Source: Carnobacterium sp. UBA5792
GTDB lineage: Bacteria > Bacillota > Bacilli > Lactobacillales > Carnobacteriaceae
Assembly (NCBI GenBank): GCA_002418295.1
Contig: DIDU01000098.1
Span: 364-5,904 of the forward strand
Length of the DNA: 5,541 nt
Direction: 5' to 3'
The position numbers and the translations under genes were made by a program. The notes beneath the pieces were generated by a model. That model did not search any database. It worked only from the letters and a program-made list of their open reading frames with translations, and was not told the DNA's origin. Numbering within the stretch: the first letter of the stretch is position 1; each line of letters starts with the position of its first letter. This document shows positions 1-5,118 of this stretch, in pieces.

Positions 1-166
1 AAGGCAAGGTATACGCTACTGTTTTCCCGGTTCCCGTTGGAGAGATCCCCACTACATCCCGGCCTTCTTTTAAGGGTTCATACACTTTATTTTGAATGGC
101 AGAAGGTGTCGTATACTCTAATTTCTCCCAATACTGCTGTAAGGCAGGCACTAATTGTTCATTCAT
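1..166 (-). CDS. DEAD-box RNA helicase, N-terminal fragment (YfmL-like)
   Basis: This is the first 55 codons of an ATP-dependent RNA helicase; the rest lies beyond the left edge. The ATG at 166-164 is preceded by GAGGA (180-176) at 9-nt spacing, which fixes the start. The fragment shows a Q-motif-like stretch (residues 19-25, TTPSAIQ) that would read the adenine of ATP, followed by motif I/Walker A at 43-49 (PTGTGKT). The N-terminus before the Q motif is very short, and SPTGTGKT replaces the more common A-TGSGKT; both recall the small YfmL-type helicases of Bacillus, which are linked to ribosome assembly and cold growth. The DEAD, SAT and C-terminal RecA motifs are outside the window, so the subfamily is inferred from the N-terminus only. 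It appears to be transcribed from its own promoter, separately from the oxidoreductase gene upstream. Confidence 0.92.
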   Translation of the reverse strand, partial: MNEQLVPALQQYWEKLEYTTPSAIQNKVYEPLKEGRDVVGISPTGTGKTVAYTLP

Positions 167-220
167 TTTATGCTGTCCTCGTTTCTCTATTTTCCATTAT
201 CGATCAGTTCATTACTTTCT

Positions 221-249
221 ATCATACCAAAAAATCTGTAAAAGCTAAA
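221..249 (-). promoter_or_regulatory. Candidate sigma-A promoter for the helicase gene
   Basis: The minus strand carries a -10 hexamer TATGAT (226-221). The candidate -35 is TTTAGC (249-244), 17 bp upstream and only a 3/6 match to TTGACA. Transcription would start near 214 and leave a leader of about 48 nt before the ATG at 166. The -10 is good and the -35 is weak. Confidence 0.45.
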
Positions 250-267
250 GCAGCGAAACGGCAAAAT

Positions 268-343
268 AAAAAAGAACAGGAAAGGCGAAGCAACCCTAAA
301 AGTAAGCGATCCTTTTAAGATTTTCTCCTTTTTCTGTTCTTTT
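268..343 (-). terminator. Long-loop inverted repeat, probable terminator of the Gfo/Idh gene
   Basis: The arms AAAAGAACAGGAAAGG (270-285) and its near-complement (327-343) form a 15-16 bp stem with one mismatch or bulge and a loop of about 41 nt. A smaller stem (297-302 with 312-317) can form inside the loop. On the minus strand the distal arm ends in CTGTTCTTTTTT, a usable U-tract. It lies 20-95 nt after the Gfo/Idh stop codon and before the helicase promoter, so termination of the oxidoreductase transcript is the simplest role. The large loop is unusual for an intrinsic terminator. No other coding content was found in 167-362. Confidence 0.45.
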
Positions 344-362
344 AAACCTTTTCTTAATTCAA

Positions 363-1370
363 TTAAGCTTTTTTATCCGCTTCGAAGACAATTCCTGCAT
401 CTTGGCGAAGATCCGTCAATACACGGTTGACTTGGCGGCTTAACTCTTGCCATTCGGCATAGTTTTTCAATTGTTTTTCATCAGTCGGGTTATTTAACAC
501 CTCTGCAAAAGCTTGTGCTTCTTCTGTCATCGGATTAGCAATAATCGTTTGAGCAATATTTTCTTTTAAATCCGTTTTACGATCAATCAATTCAATGGTG
601 GTGATGCCGGTAACGCCATCCATCGAAAGGGTTTTGTTTAAACCGTAAATCTCAGAAGGCAAATAAGAATTGGCGATCTTACCAGTATTGATCGTTACAT
701 CAAAATTAGGGTAGCGCAGAATCGCGGTTCCTTTTCCGTCCACTCCTGTTGCGATCTTAGTGCAGAAATAATGGCTTGAATCCGGTACACCAAACCAAGA
801 AAGAGCTGCATAGATTGGATAAACACCTAAATCTGCTAAGGCTCCGCCTGAATAAGTCAAAGAAAAAATATTGGGTTCGTGTCCCGCTAAGACTTGACTG
901 TAACGGGAAGAATATTTCATGTACGTAAAATTAGCTCCCTGAGGACTGTCAATATTTTTAATTTCATTTTTGACGATATTAAAGTTTTCTTCGTGGATAT
1001 GACGAGCAGCTTCAAATAAAAAGACGTTATTTTCTTTCGCAACTTTTGCTGCTGCTTCCCATTCTGTTGGATTCGAGAACATCGGCTTTTCTACAATGAC
1101 ATGTTTGCCGGCTTTCATCAAAGTCACAGCTTGTTCAAAATGCAAACTATTTGGCGATGCAACGTAAATGACGTCTATTTCTGGATGTTGCGCATACACA
1201 TCTAAGTCTATTTCAAAAATAGTTGCTCCATACGGTTCTCCAAATGACTTGGCTTTTTCAACCGTTCTTGAATAAACCCCTACCATTTCATATAAACCTG
1301 TTTCAATTGCTGCATCTACAAATTGATTGGTGATCCAATTTGTTCCAATAATTCCTAAACGTAATGCCAT
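363..1370 (-). CDS. Gfo/Idh/MocA-family NAD(P)-dependent oxidoreductase
   Basis: A complete 335-residue cytoplasmic dehydrogenase of the glucose-fructose oxidoreductase / inositol dehydrogenase / MocA family. The N-terminal Rossmann fold shows G6-x-x-G9-T-N-W-I (GIIGTNWI) for dinucleotide binding, a beta-strand ending in YVASPNSLHF (69-78), and the family signature E94-K95-P96, whose Lys is the usual catalytic residue. The C-terminal alpha/beta domain contains GGALADLGVYPI (175-186). This resembles the GG-ALLD-G-Y motif of dimeric dihydrodiol dehydrogenase-like members, with Tyr at the place where sugar dehydrogenases often have His. The length fits the family (about 330-350). The ATG at 1370 has a strong GGAGG (1383-1379) about 8 nt upstream. 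The substrate cannot be inferred; a sugar, polyol or related alcohol is likely from the family. It lies 125 bp downstream of the Mga-like regulator gene on the same strand, with its own candidate promoter between them. Confidence 0.95.
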   Translation of the reverse strand: MALRLGIIGTNWITNQFVDAAIETGLYEMVGVYSRTVEKAKSFGEPYGATIFEIDLDVYAQHPEIDVIYVASPNSLHFEQAVTLMKAGKHVIVEKPMFSNPTEWEAAAKVAKENNVFLFEAARHIHEENFNIVKNEIKNIDSPQGANFTYMKYSSRYSQVLAGHEPNIFSLTYSGGALADLGVYPIYAALSWFGVPDSSHYFCTKIATGVDGKGTAILRYPNFDVTINTGKIANSYLPSEIYGLNKTLSMDGVTGITTIELIDRKTDLKENIAQTIIANPMTEEAQAFAEVLNNPTDEKQLKNYAEWQELSRQVNRVLTDLRQDAGIVFEADKKA

Positions 1371-1429
1371 AGCGATCTCCTCCAGCTCATTTCAATATCG
1401 TACTGACTTTTTTCAATTTGCATAAAAAT

Positions 1430-1443
1430 AGAAAACGTTTTTT
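1430..1443. promoter_or_regulatory. Weak cre-like site upstream of the Gfo/Idh gene
   Basis: AGAAAACGTTTTTT matches 11 of 14 positions of the idealised palindromic cre TGAAAACGTTTTCA, including the essential central CG. It sits just downstream of the proposed -10 (1457-1452), over the expected transcription start, a position from which CcpA typically represses. The outer bases deviate and the surroundings are AT-rich, so chance is a real alternative. Confidence 0.3.
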
Positions 1444-1451
1444 TCATTCTT

Positions 1452-1480
1452 ATCATAACAAATTTTCATGAACATGAACA
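1452..1480 (-). promoter_or_regulatory. Candidate promoter for the Gfo/Idh gene
   Basis: The minus-strand -10 hexamer TATGAT (1457-1452) lies in the 125-bp gap after the regulator gene. The only -35 at 17-bp spacing is TGTTCA (1480-1475), a 3/6 match, so an activator could be needed. The start would fall near 1445, giving a leader of about 75 nt. No U-tract terminator was found in this gap, so read-through from the regulator gene also remains possible. Confidence 0.4.
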
Positions 1481-1495
1481 GAAAGAGTTTTCCTT

Positions 1496-3028
1496 TCATG
1501 CGTGCTTTCCTTTTCCTTCCTTTTGATGGCTGTTTGTTCCTTCTGCTCCGTCACAAATGCGCGTTTGCTGATTGAGTAAAATTATATCGATCTCTTGCTG
1601 AATTTTTTTCCAATCTCGCTGACTCGGTACGGTTTCAATTCCAATCACTTTAATATCCGGTGCCATCCATTTTTTTGTCAATTCCACTTGGCAATCGGTT
1701 AAAATCATTTGAACTTTATCTTCTTGATAGATTGCTTCAGTAAAAGCATAACTTTTTAAAACAAAAGGATACCTTGCTTCTAAAAGGTCTATCAAAAACA
1801 ACTCATGCCGCCAACCTTGTTGAGACATGACGACTAATTGGATTCGCTCTTTTTCTTGAATGACTTGTGAGGTGAGGCCTTTCCAAGAGGTGATCATCAT
1901 AAAAATAATTTCTTCTTCGTTTTCTTTGGCTTTACGTGTCCACCTATTATCAGGCCCTTTATTTAACACATCTTTTACAACTCTAGGGAAAACAGAAAAG
2001 ATTGGTTTAAGGCTGTTTAATAAATTTCGGCTACGGTTAAGCAAAATGTGACTGCCACCCTTAAATAAACCGCGATAGAAATAAAAACTCATTAGAATGA
2101 CGATCAAATCTTCTTGGTTCTCTAACGTATACCCTGTTCGTTCCTTTAGAGTTTCAATAAAATCTCTAACGTTTTCGTATAATTTCGTTAATAAAGAGTC
2201 GGAGCTTAACAGCTCAATGTAAAATTGCCAATAAAAATTTTGATAGAGGTAGATCATAAACTTACGATCTTTTTTAGGGATAGCAAATGGGAGTTCAGCT
2301 GAGAGGGAATCAAATAATTGGTTGATTTTGATCACTTCAAAATCAGGCAGTTCATAATTTTCCTCAATGATATAGCCTTTTTTTATCCGCTCTAAACAAA
2401 TTACTAGCCAAAGAGCAGTTTTATGTTGAGTCAATGGTGAATAAAAAGGTTCTTTGGCCTTTTCTTGAAGCAGATAAATATATTTATTGGCTATTTCAAG
2501 AAAAGGATGTTGAAATTCATCAAATGCAGCAGAATAATAGTCCCATAGAAATACACTATAAAAATAACGGATTTGTTTTTCTGATCCTCTGATTTTGACT
2601 GGTTTTGATTGAACCCACAGATTATATTCTGCTAAAAAGCTGTTGATTTGTTTTAAACTTCTGATAATGGAGGAGATACTGGTATATAATAATTCAGCTA
2701 AATCTTCTATGCTGGGGATATCCAGCTCAAATAGTTTTTTGATGATTTGAAAATTCAAACTGTTTTCCATAGCCCGTTGATAAATTTTTTCCATTTGAAA
2801 ATCATTGGATGTCGTCAGTTTTATGCCGCGTTTTTTAGAAGTTTCAATAGTGATCTCACTGGTCAGGTTACTATTGTAATATTGAATGTCCGCTCGAATT
2901 GTGCGCCCCGAGCACATCAATTGTTGAGATAATTCGTCAATGGTCCACCACGTGTCATCGGATAGCAACACTTCAACTAATTGCAACCGTCTAGAACTAG
3001 AAGCATCCAGCAACTTATTTAATACCAT
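1496..3028 (-). CDS. Mga/AtxA-family transcriptional regulator (HTH, PRD-like, EIIB-like)
   Basis: A complete 510-residue DNA-binding regulator of the Mga/AtxA/MafR type. An N-terminal winged helix-turn-helix (about 12-72, with WTIDELSQQLMCSGRTIRAD as the helix-turn-helix core) is followed by a second one (about 104-150, IEDLAELLYTSISSIIRSLK). A long helical, aromatic-rich region (about 155-375) fits the PRD-like domains, and an alpha/beta segment (about 394-490, QLVVMSQQGWRHELFLIDLL and onward) fits the EIIB-like dimerisation domain. No Cys sits in the expected EIIB active-site loop, as expected for a regulatory rather than phosphate-carrying domain. The length is slightly above Mga, MafR and AtxA (about 475-530). 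The final 20 residues are charged and low in complexity. The ATG at 3028 has AAAGGAG (3042-3036) at 7-nt spacing. Family members are global or local activators, tuned in some species by PTS phosphorylation of PRD histidines. The target genes here are unknown. Confidence 0.92.
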   Translation of the reverse strand: MVLNKLLDASSSRRLQLVEVLLSDDTWWTIDELSQQLMCSGRTIRADIQYYNSNLTSEITIETSKKRGIKLTTSNDFQMEKIYQRAMENSLNFQIIKKLFELDIPSIEDLAELLYTSISSIIRSLKQINSFLAEYNLWVQSKPVKIRGSEKQIRYFYSVFLWDYYSAAFDEFQHPFLEIANKYIYLLQEKAKEPFYSPLTQHKTALWLVICLERIKKGYIIEENYELPDFEVIKINQLFDSLSAELPFAIPKKDRKFMIYLYQNFYWQFYIELLSSDSLLTKLYENVRDFIETLKERTGYTLENQEDLIVILMSFYFYRGLFKGGSHILLNRSRNLLNSLKPIFSVFPRVVKDVLNKGPDNRWTRKAKENEEEIIFMMITSWKGLTSQVIQEKERIQLVVMSQQGWRHELFLIDLLEARYPFVLKSYAFTEAIYQEDKVQMILTDCQVELTKKWMAPDIKVIGIETVPSQRDWKKIQQEIDIILLNQQTRICDGAEGTNSHQKEGKGKHA

Positions 3029-3082
3029 GTTTTTTCTCCTTTCTTACCAAAAATTAATGTTCTCTCCTTGCTTTATAATTAA

Positions 3083-3111
3083 AGTATACCAGTTTTTTTA
3101 AGAACTGCCTA
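3083..3111 (-). promoter_or_regulatory. Promoter of the Mga-like regulator gene
   Basis: The minus strand carries an extended -10, TGG-TATACT (hexamer 3088-3083), and a -35 TAGGCA (3111-3106, 4/6) at 17-bp spacing. The start would be near 3076, with a leader of about 48 nt that includes the AAAGGAG site. A second exact TATAAT (3117-3112) lies just upstream but has no good -35; it overlaps the cre site. Confidence 0.6.
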
Positions 3112-3115
3112 ATTA

Positions 3116-3129
3116 TAAAAGCGCTTACA
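3116..3129. promoter_or_regulatory. Near-consensus cre (CcpA) operator before the Mga-like regulator gene
   Basis: On the minus strand TGTAAGCGCTTTTA matches 13 of 14 positions of the cre consensus TGWNANCGNTNWCA; only the penultimate C is replaced by T. The match to the 16-bp form WTGNAANCGNWWNCAW is 15 of 16. The centre lies about 46 bp upstream of the start predicted from the TATACT promoter and next to its -35. It also overlaps an alternative TATAAT box, so CcpA could either activate the first promoter or block the second. In Streptococcus pyogenes CcpA is known to act on the mga promoter, which fits this placement. Confidence 0.65.
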
Positions 3130-3144
3130 TTTAATTATATACAT

Positions 3145-3178
3145 AAAAAAACCGCTAGTCAACTGTGCCTAGACGGTT
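3145..3178 (-). terminator. Intrinsic terminator acting on minus-strand transcripts
   Basis: The arms AACCG-CTAG (3150-3158) and CTAG-A-CGGTT (3169-3178) form a 9-bp stem with a single bulged A and a 10-nt loop. On the minus strand the stem runs directly into seven T residues (3151-3145). It cannot serve the aldo/keto reductase, which has its own terminator at 3740-3709, so it implies another minus-strand transcript starting somewhere in 3181-3700. Confidence 0.7.
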
Positions 3179-3180
3179 CT

Positions 3181-3612
3181 TTGAGGGCCTATATTATTGA
3201 TTGAAGTGATGCGGGGATGTGTGGTTTTATCAAGCACAGGATTGGCTTATGGTGGCTATGCTGATAAAGAGGAAAACAACGATCTATGCGGGATGGACGT
3301 TTCTTTTAAGTACTAAAAAACCAGCTAATAATCTATGTAAGAATAGCATGCCTGCCAAACTAAGCGATGTCTTATTTAGATTATTTGGAGAGGTAGCGGT
3401 TTTTACTGTATCGGAAATTTTCCATGCCCTTCCTGATTTAAAGCTGTGTATATTTGCTATCCTGTTCACAAACTTTACTGCCATGCTAGATTGACTTTGA
3501 TGATTCACTATATTAAACCTGCCATCAGAAACTAGTAAACCACGTAACAGCATCAATCTTTAACGATTCGAAAATAATCTTGCCTTTCAAGTCTTCCACG
3601 GCATCACTCCTC
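3181..3612 (-). other. Gene-free segment, possible remnant of a lost minus-strand gene
   Basis: No convincing protein gene is present. At the upstream end a good ribosome binding site, GAGGAG (3612-3607), stands 7 nt before a GTG (3599-3597). This opens a 24-residue frame ending at 3525 (starts VEDLKGKIIFESLK, ends TWFTSF). A different minus frame is then open to 3284 for up to 90 residues, with peptides I do not recognise, and a factor-independent terminator closes the segment at 3178. An orphan RBS at one end, a terminator at the other and frame-shifted short frames between them would fit a decayed gene of about 130 codons. A short-peptide gene with a long 3' UTR, or a small RNA, fits equally well. 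The plus-strand frames over the same bases lack a ribosome binding site. Confidence 0.25.
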
Positions 3613-3654
3613 GTGTATTGATATAAATAAGAATATCACTTTCTAATCAAATTA

Positions 3655-3696
3655 TCATTTCAACAATTGCCTATCCATATGCAATTGTTGAAATGA
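3655..3696. repeat. Perfect 16-bp inverted repeat with 10-nt spacer
   Basis: TCATTTCAACAATTGC (3655-3670) is the exact reverse complement of GCAATTGTTGAAATGA (3681-3696), separated by CTATCCATAT. With one bulged base the pairing extends by about three more pairs outward (3652-3654 with 3698-3700). Neither strand has a following U-tract, so it is not a standard terminator. It lies about 45 bp upstream of the orphan RBS at 3612, where an operator would be expected, and just downstream of the aldo/keto reductase terminator. Confidence 0.8.
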
Positions 3697-3708
3697 ATAA
3701 ATGCAGAC

Positions 3709-3740
3709 AAAAAAGGTAGGACAATTATCCTACCTTTTTA
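3709..3740. terminator. Intrinsic terminator of the aldo/keto reductase gene
   Basis: GGTAGGA (3715-3721) pairs with TCCTACC (3728-3734) around a 6-nt loop, and flanking A and T runs extend the stem to about 12 bp. On the minus strand the GGTAGG stem ends in six T residues about 45 nt after the aldo/keto reductase stop codon. The symmetric A/T tracts would let it work in both directions. Confidence 0.88.
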
Positions 3741-3784
3741 ATAACAAGTGTACTGTGAAAAAAAACAGCCTTTGTTGTTACATC

Positions 3785-4663
3785 TTATCTTCTGTGCCCT
3801 TTATTCTTACGCTCCACTGTACCAGGCATGTTGTCTCTTAAACGATTTTTGTCTTTTGGATTAGCATCAAGGTTATTCAATAGATTCATATCGTCATCTG
3901 CTAAGAAGAAATCAAAGACATCTGCATTTTCTGCGATCCGATCTTTGTGACTTGATTTTGGAATCGGAATCACATCTCGTTGAATGTTCCAGCGCAACGC
4001 AATTTGTTCAGGTGTTTTGTTGTGCTTTTCAGCTAGTGTCAACAATTTATTTTCTTTGCTGATTTTCCCTCTTTTAATCGGACTATAAGCCATCGAAACA
4101 ATATTTTCACTGTCACAGAAATCATTGGTATCTTGTTCGCTATGACCAGGATAAATTTCATATTGGTTTACAGCGGGTCTTACCTTGACTTCTTTGAGTA
4201 AAGGTACCAAATCAGCTCGTTTAAAATTGGAAACACCAATAGCTCGTGCGCGTCCCGATGCATAAATTTCTTCTAATGCACGCCAAGTCTCAAGATTTAC
4301 TTCATCATCTTTATCCGGCCAATGAATCAAAAGTAAATCTACGTAAGGTTGATTTAACCGTTTCAAACTGTCTTCAAAGGATTGCGTAGCTTTATCGAAT
4401 CCCATATCGGTTTTCCAGATTTTTGTAATGACAAAGATCTCGTCACGTGAAATTCCTGAGCTAACAGCCCGATTGATAGCTTTTCCAACATCTTCTTCGT
4501 TATCATAACTAGCTGCTGTATCAATTAAACGATAACCTTTCATGATAGCATAAAACACAGCATCTTCGGCTTCTTGTCCTGTCATGCCGCTTGTTCCTAA
4601 GCCAATCCCTGGTATAGTATAACCATTGTTTAAAGGCATTCTATCTAATAAACGTTCTACCAT
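3785..4663 (-). CDS. Aldo/keto reductase (NADPH-type, AKR5/DkgA-like)
   Basis: A complete 292-residue cytoplasmic (alpha/beta)8-barrel reductase that would reduce aldehydes or ketones with NADPH. The catalytic tetrad is intact with family spacing: D48 and Y53 in RLIDTAASYDNEEDVG, K81 in VITKIW, H114 in LLIHWP. Other conserved parts are GVSNF (143-147), NQYEIYP (166-172), AYSPI (192-196) and the cofactor loop IPKSS (234-238) with R242 and N246, a pattern typical of binding the NADPH 2'-phosphate. The length is slightly above DkgA/YvgN-type enzymes (about 275-280) because of a basic C-terminal tail (ERKNKGHRR). I chose the ATG at 4663: AGAGGAG (4680-4674) stands 10 nt before it, whereas an in-frame GTG at 4672 would leave a 1-nt spacing. 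The substrate is unknown; methylglyoxal-type aldehydes or keto-sugars are typical of the family. It appears monocistronic, with its own promoter and terminator. Confidence 0.96.
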   Translation of the reverse strand: MVERLLDRMPLNNGYTIPGIGLGTSGMTGQEAEDAVFYAIMKGYRLIDTAASYDNEEDVGKAINRAVSSGISRDEIFVITKIWKTDMGFDKATQSFEDSLKRLNQPYVDLLLIHWPDKDDEVNLETWRALEEIYASGRARAIGVSNFKRADLVPLLKEVKVRPAVNQYEIYPGHSEQDTNDFCDSENIVSMAYSPIKRGKISKENKLLTLAEKHNKTPEQIALRWNIQRDVIPIPKSSHKDRIAENADVFDFFLADDDMNLLNNLDANPKDKNRLRDNMPGTVERKNKGHRR

Positions 4664-4673
4664 AGTTATCACG

Positions 4674-4680
4674 CTCCTCT
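4674..4680 (-). promoter_or_regulatory. Ribosome binding site that fixes the aldo/keto reductase start
   Basis: AGAGGAG on the minus strand is 10 nt from the ATG at 4663 but only 1 nt from the longer-frame GTG at 4672. The shorter protein is therefore the likely product. Confidence 0.75.
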
Positions 4681-4693
4681 TTGTGTTACTCTC

Positions 4694-4722
4694 AGTTTAA
4701 CGAAGTCTTTTACAAAACTCAA
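4694..4722 (-). promoter_or_regulatory. Sigma-A promoter of the aldo/keto reductase gene
   Basis: On the minus strand, a -35 TTGAGT (4722-4717, 4/6) and a -10 TAAACT (4699-4694, 4/6) are separated by exactly 17 bp. Transcription would start near 4687, giving a leader of about 24 nt that contains the AGAGGAG site. The palindromic 52-bp-period array starts about 70 bp upstream of this -35. Confidence 0.55.
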
Positions 4723-4788
4723 AAGAAAACACTTACACCTTAAAGGAGAATTTTTAATTTTTTAAATCTTAATCCGGTTAAAAAACGG

Positions 4789-4938
4789 TTTGCGTGACAT
4801 ATCAAAGATGCCATGGCGGACTTATGTCACGATAAATCTCTTTACGTGACATATCGATAGAAAGTTCTTGTCCTTATGTCACGATAAATCTCTTTGCGTG
4901 ACATATCCATCGAAAAATCCCATCTTTATGTCACGGTA
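4789..4938. repeat. 52-bp-period array of three palindromic units (CGTGACATA / TATGTCACG)
   Basis: Six identical 9-bp half-sites alternate in orientation. CGTGACATA occurs at 4793-4801, 4845-4853 and 4897-4905; TATGTCACG occurs at 4823-4831, 4875-4883 and 4927-4935. Every unit is 9-21-9, the linkers between units are 13 bp (ATAAATCTCTTT plus A or G), and the period is exactly 52 bp. The context TTTRCGTGACATATC is kept at all three left half-sites, and TTATGTCACGRTAA at the right ones. The 21-nt interiors differ, except for TC at the left end and a pyrimidine-T at the right. The outer edges decay after the third unit (GTAACTCAA instead of ATAAATCTC). The rest of the gap 4681-5118 holds only a promoter, a hairpin and a terminator, with no gene. 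Function is unknown; candidates are a multi-site operator, a REP-like element or a structured RNA. Confidence 0.92.
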
Positions 4939-4972
4939 ACTCAATTAAGGAAGAGAATCTTTAAATTAGGTG

Positions 4973-4993
4973 CTTTTCGGTAAAACCGAAAAG
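4973..4993. repeat. Compact 9-bp hairpin without a U-tract
   Basis: CTTTTCGGT (4973-4981) and ACCGAAAAG (4985-4993) are perfect complements around an AAA loop. Neither strand continues into a T run, so it is not a normal intrinsic terminator. It sits between the 52-bp-period array and the metallophosphoesterase terminator. Confidence 0.7.
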
Positions 4994-5041
4994 GTCAGAT
5001 TAGGATTGCAAGGTCAAAAAAACTTATCATTCCTACACAAC

Positions 5042-5082
5042 AAAAAAAACTGCATCCGCTTGACTAGCAAGGAATACAGTTT
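5042..5082 (-). terminator. Intrinsic terminator of the metallophosphoesterase gene
   Basis: On the minus strand AAACTGTATTCCTTG (5082-5068) pairs with a matching arm ending GGATGCAGTTT, with G-T wobbles and one or two small bulges, around a short CTAGT loop. The stem runs straight into a run of eight T residues (5049-5042). It begins about 37 nt after the stop codon at 5119. Confidence 0.9.
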
Positions 5083-5118
5083 GCTTCTTTTATTAATCTA
5101 ACTGCCAATAAAACTTTT

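Noticed and set aside
37..318. 93-residue plus-strand reading frame with a lysine-rich end
   Set aside because: Its first half is antisense to the helicase start (Q motif and Walker A on the other strand). The rest covers the helicase promoter and the inverted repeat, with no internal start or ribosome binding site.
1413..1499. 28-codon frame (starts MKGKLFLFMFMK) overlapping the regulator stop codon as ATGA
   Set aside because: The overlap and a purine-rich stretch upstream suggest translational coupling, but the frame is short, low in complexity and runs through the Gfo/Idh promoter region. Chance is more likely.
1860..2051. Short plus-strand frames inside the regulator gene (also 2747-2932)
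   Set aside because: They are antisense shadows of the well-supported Mga-like coding sequence and have no initiation signals.
3209..3316. 35-residue plus-strand frame (starts MRGCVVLSSTGLAYGGYADK)
   Set aside because: The composition looks protein-like, but there is no proper ribosome binding site, no promoter and no recognised family, and the nearby terminator acts on the opposite strand.
3219..3494. 91-residue plus-strand frame antisense to the 90-residue minus-strand frame
   Set aside because: No ribosome binding site precedes it and the peptide is not recognised. Both overlapping frames probably reflect a stretch poor in stop codons.
4664..4672. GTG at 4672 as the aldo/keto reductase start
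   Set aside because: It is only 1 nt from the AGAGGAG site; the ATG at 4663 has a workable 10-nt spacing.
4724..4737. cre-like site upstream of the aldo/keto reductase promoter (TGTAAGTGTTTTCT on the minus strand)
   Set aside because: It matches 12 of 14 positions but lacks the essential central CG (TG instead), so I do not call it.
4789..4938. CRISPR array
   Set aside because: The repeated blocks and unique interiors look CRISPR-like, but the unique parts are only about 17-21 nt, there are just two full repeat blocks, and no cas gene or leader is present.
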